Part shown: in pieces, positions 63,412 through 64,000 of the stretch
How positions within the stretch are numbered: the stretch's first letter is position 1
How the letters are laid out: each line of letters begins with the position of its first letter
NCBI GenBank assembly: GCA_016711125.1
Contig: JADJTQ010000001.1
Span: 248,001-312,000, forward strand
Direction of reading: 5' to 3'
Length of the DNA stretch: 64,000 bases
Origin: Saprospiraceae bacterium
Lineage (GTDB): Bacteria > Bacteroidota > Bacteroidia > Chitinophagales > Saprospiraceae
Made by a program: the position numbers and the translations under genes
Notes under the pieces: model-generated
Told to the model about the DNA's origin: nothing
The model's database searches: none
What the model saw: the letters and a program-made list of their open reading frames with translations, nothing else

Positions 63412-64000
63412 ATGGAACAAAAAGGTTTGCTGGATCTCACTCAATTGCAGCACAAAGTAGACTCCGGAGAGGTTGAAACAGTCATTGTCGCCTTTACGGA
63501 TCATTATGGACGGCTGGTAGGAAAACGGTTTGACGCGGATTTCTTTTTGGAGAGCTGTATTAAAGATGGTACCCATAGTTGCAACTACCTACTTACTACC
63601 GATATGGAAATGGAGCCGGTACCTGGCTATACATTTGCCAATTGGGAGTTGGGTTATGGTGATTTTCACCTGGTTCCGGATTTGTCGACCTTGCGTGACG
63701 CTAGTTGGTTAGACAGGACGGCCCTGGTTTTGTGTGACCTCGAAAACGAGAAGGCTCACGATCCCATTTGGGTAGCCCCGCGATCCATTTTACGGAAACA
63801 AATCGAAGCAGTAAACACCTTGGGGTTTGACTGTTTTACCGCATCCGAACTGGAGTATTATTTATTTGATGATTCATATCGAACTGCATTTGAAAAAGGA
63901 TATCAGCGTTTACAACCATCGGGATGGTATCTCGAAGACTACCATATTATGCAGGGCAGCAGAAATGAGTCTTTTACTGCGGCAGCCCGGCGACATTTGA
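63412..64000 (+). CDS. Glutamine-synthetase-family ligase (3' cut by window edge)
   Basis: ATG 63412 opens a frame that runs to the end of the window (196 codons and one base). The start MEQKGLLDLTQLQHKVDSGE, then VETVIVAFTDHYGRLVGKRF, GTHSCNYLLTTDMEMEPVPG, DFHLVPDLSTLR, LVLCDLENEKAHDPIWVAPR and ASELEYYLFDD are the beta-grasp domain and first catalytic strand (Glu ligands in SELEYYLF) of the GS fold. It resembles PuuA-type gamma-glutamyl-amine synthetases rather than GlnA. 40-bp gap after the permease, so one transcript. Confidence 0.85.
   Translation, partial: MEQKGLLDLTQLQHKVDSGEVETVIVAFTDHYGRLVGKRFDADFFLESCIKDGTHSCNYLLTTDMEMEPVPGYTFANWELGYGDFHLVPDLSTLRDASWLDRTALVLCDLENEKAHDPIWVAPRSILRKQIEAVNTLGFDCFTASELEYYLFDDSYRTAFEKGYQRLQPSGWYLEDYHIMQGSRNESFTAAARRHL

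Noticed and set aside
1..64000. tRNA, rRNA or replication origin
   Set aside because: No cloverleaf, no rRNA-like stretch and no DnaA-box cluster were recognised by eye; a covariance search would be needed to be certain.

Overview
The window looks like a chromosomal segment of a Bacteroidota bacterium, probably of the Saprospiraceae/Lewinella type. The signs are the many lipoproteins with a short signal and a lipobox Cys, start codons without Shine-Dalgarno sequences, a DUF5686/carboxypeptidase-like regulatory outer-membrane protein, a FISUMP-type fragment, a secreted lysyl-endopeptidase-like protease with a C-terminal stalk of the type common in Saprospiraceae, and a Bacteroidota-style AGCS symporter. 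The lineage is inferred; no rRNA or tRNA gene was seen.

Layout. 1-3.1 kb: end of a serine hydrolase, GAPDH, ssb. 3.7-12.5 kb: an ECF sigma / anti-sigma-like / Spy-like operon present twice as near-identical direct repeats. Between the repeats lies a GC-richer TolC-MacA-MacB tripartite efflux module, itself carrying an AT-rich beta-lactamase-fold gene. 13.3-23.2 kb: a block of exported lipoproteins (two YHYH proteins, an aryl-sulfotransferase-like protein, a C-type lectin, a MORN/YwqK protein, an EF-hand protein, a Spy-like protein and others) with remnants of SCO and perhaps HupE genes and a decayed IS4-family element. 23.3-24.3 kb: a second, frameshifted ssb with the same flanks as the first, so the 20 kb between is bracketed by direct repeats. 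24.4-32.8 kb: an AraC-led operon for electrophile/redox stress (YceI, SDR, glyoxalase-like, DsbA, DoxX, HdeD-like, pirin, OsmC, and a DODA-dioxygenase/TRIC fusion). 33.1-37.2 kb: a group II intron whose reverse transcriptase is split by a small serine-recombinase element. 37.3-50 kb: a FISUMP remnant, DUF2202-like and M14 peptidase genes, 78-bp tandem repeats, DUF5686 and DUF2490 proteins, CBS protein, Vat/CatB-like acetyltransferase, AGCS symporter, trypsin-fold protease. 50.4-64 kb: IorAB molybdenum hydroxylase, MsrA, a second intact serine hydrolase, a minus-strand catabolic set (PhoD, DUF1080, a double alpha/beta hydrolase, NHL propeller), then an amino-acid/amine permease followed by a glutamine-synthetase-family ligase running off the end.

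Two themes cut across the window. First, repeated DNA: ssb, the ECF operon, the YceI 3' end and the YHYH leader all occur as intact plus broken copies, which points to repeated segmental duplication and replacement. Second, at least eleven genes are broken by a single-base indel, most of them in or beside a homopolymer run, while the protein continues in the next frame; this pattern fits either sequencing error or very recent decay and should be settled before any of them is called a pseudogene.

The best candidates for an undescribed system are the ECF-headed YHYH / sulfotransferase-like / lectin / MORN / Spy / EF-hand surface cluster and the small RHH-plus-recombinase element nested in the intron reverse transcriptase.
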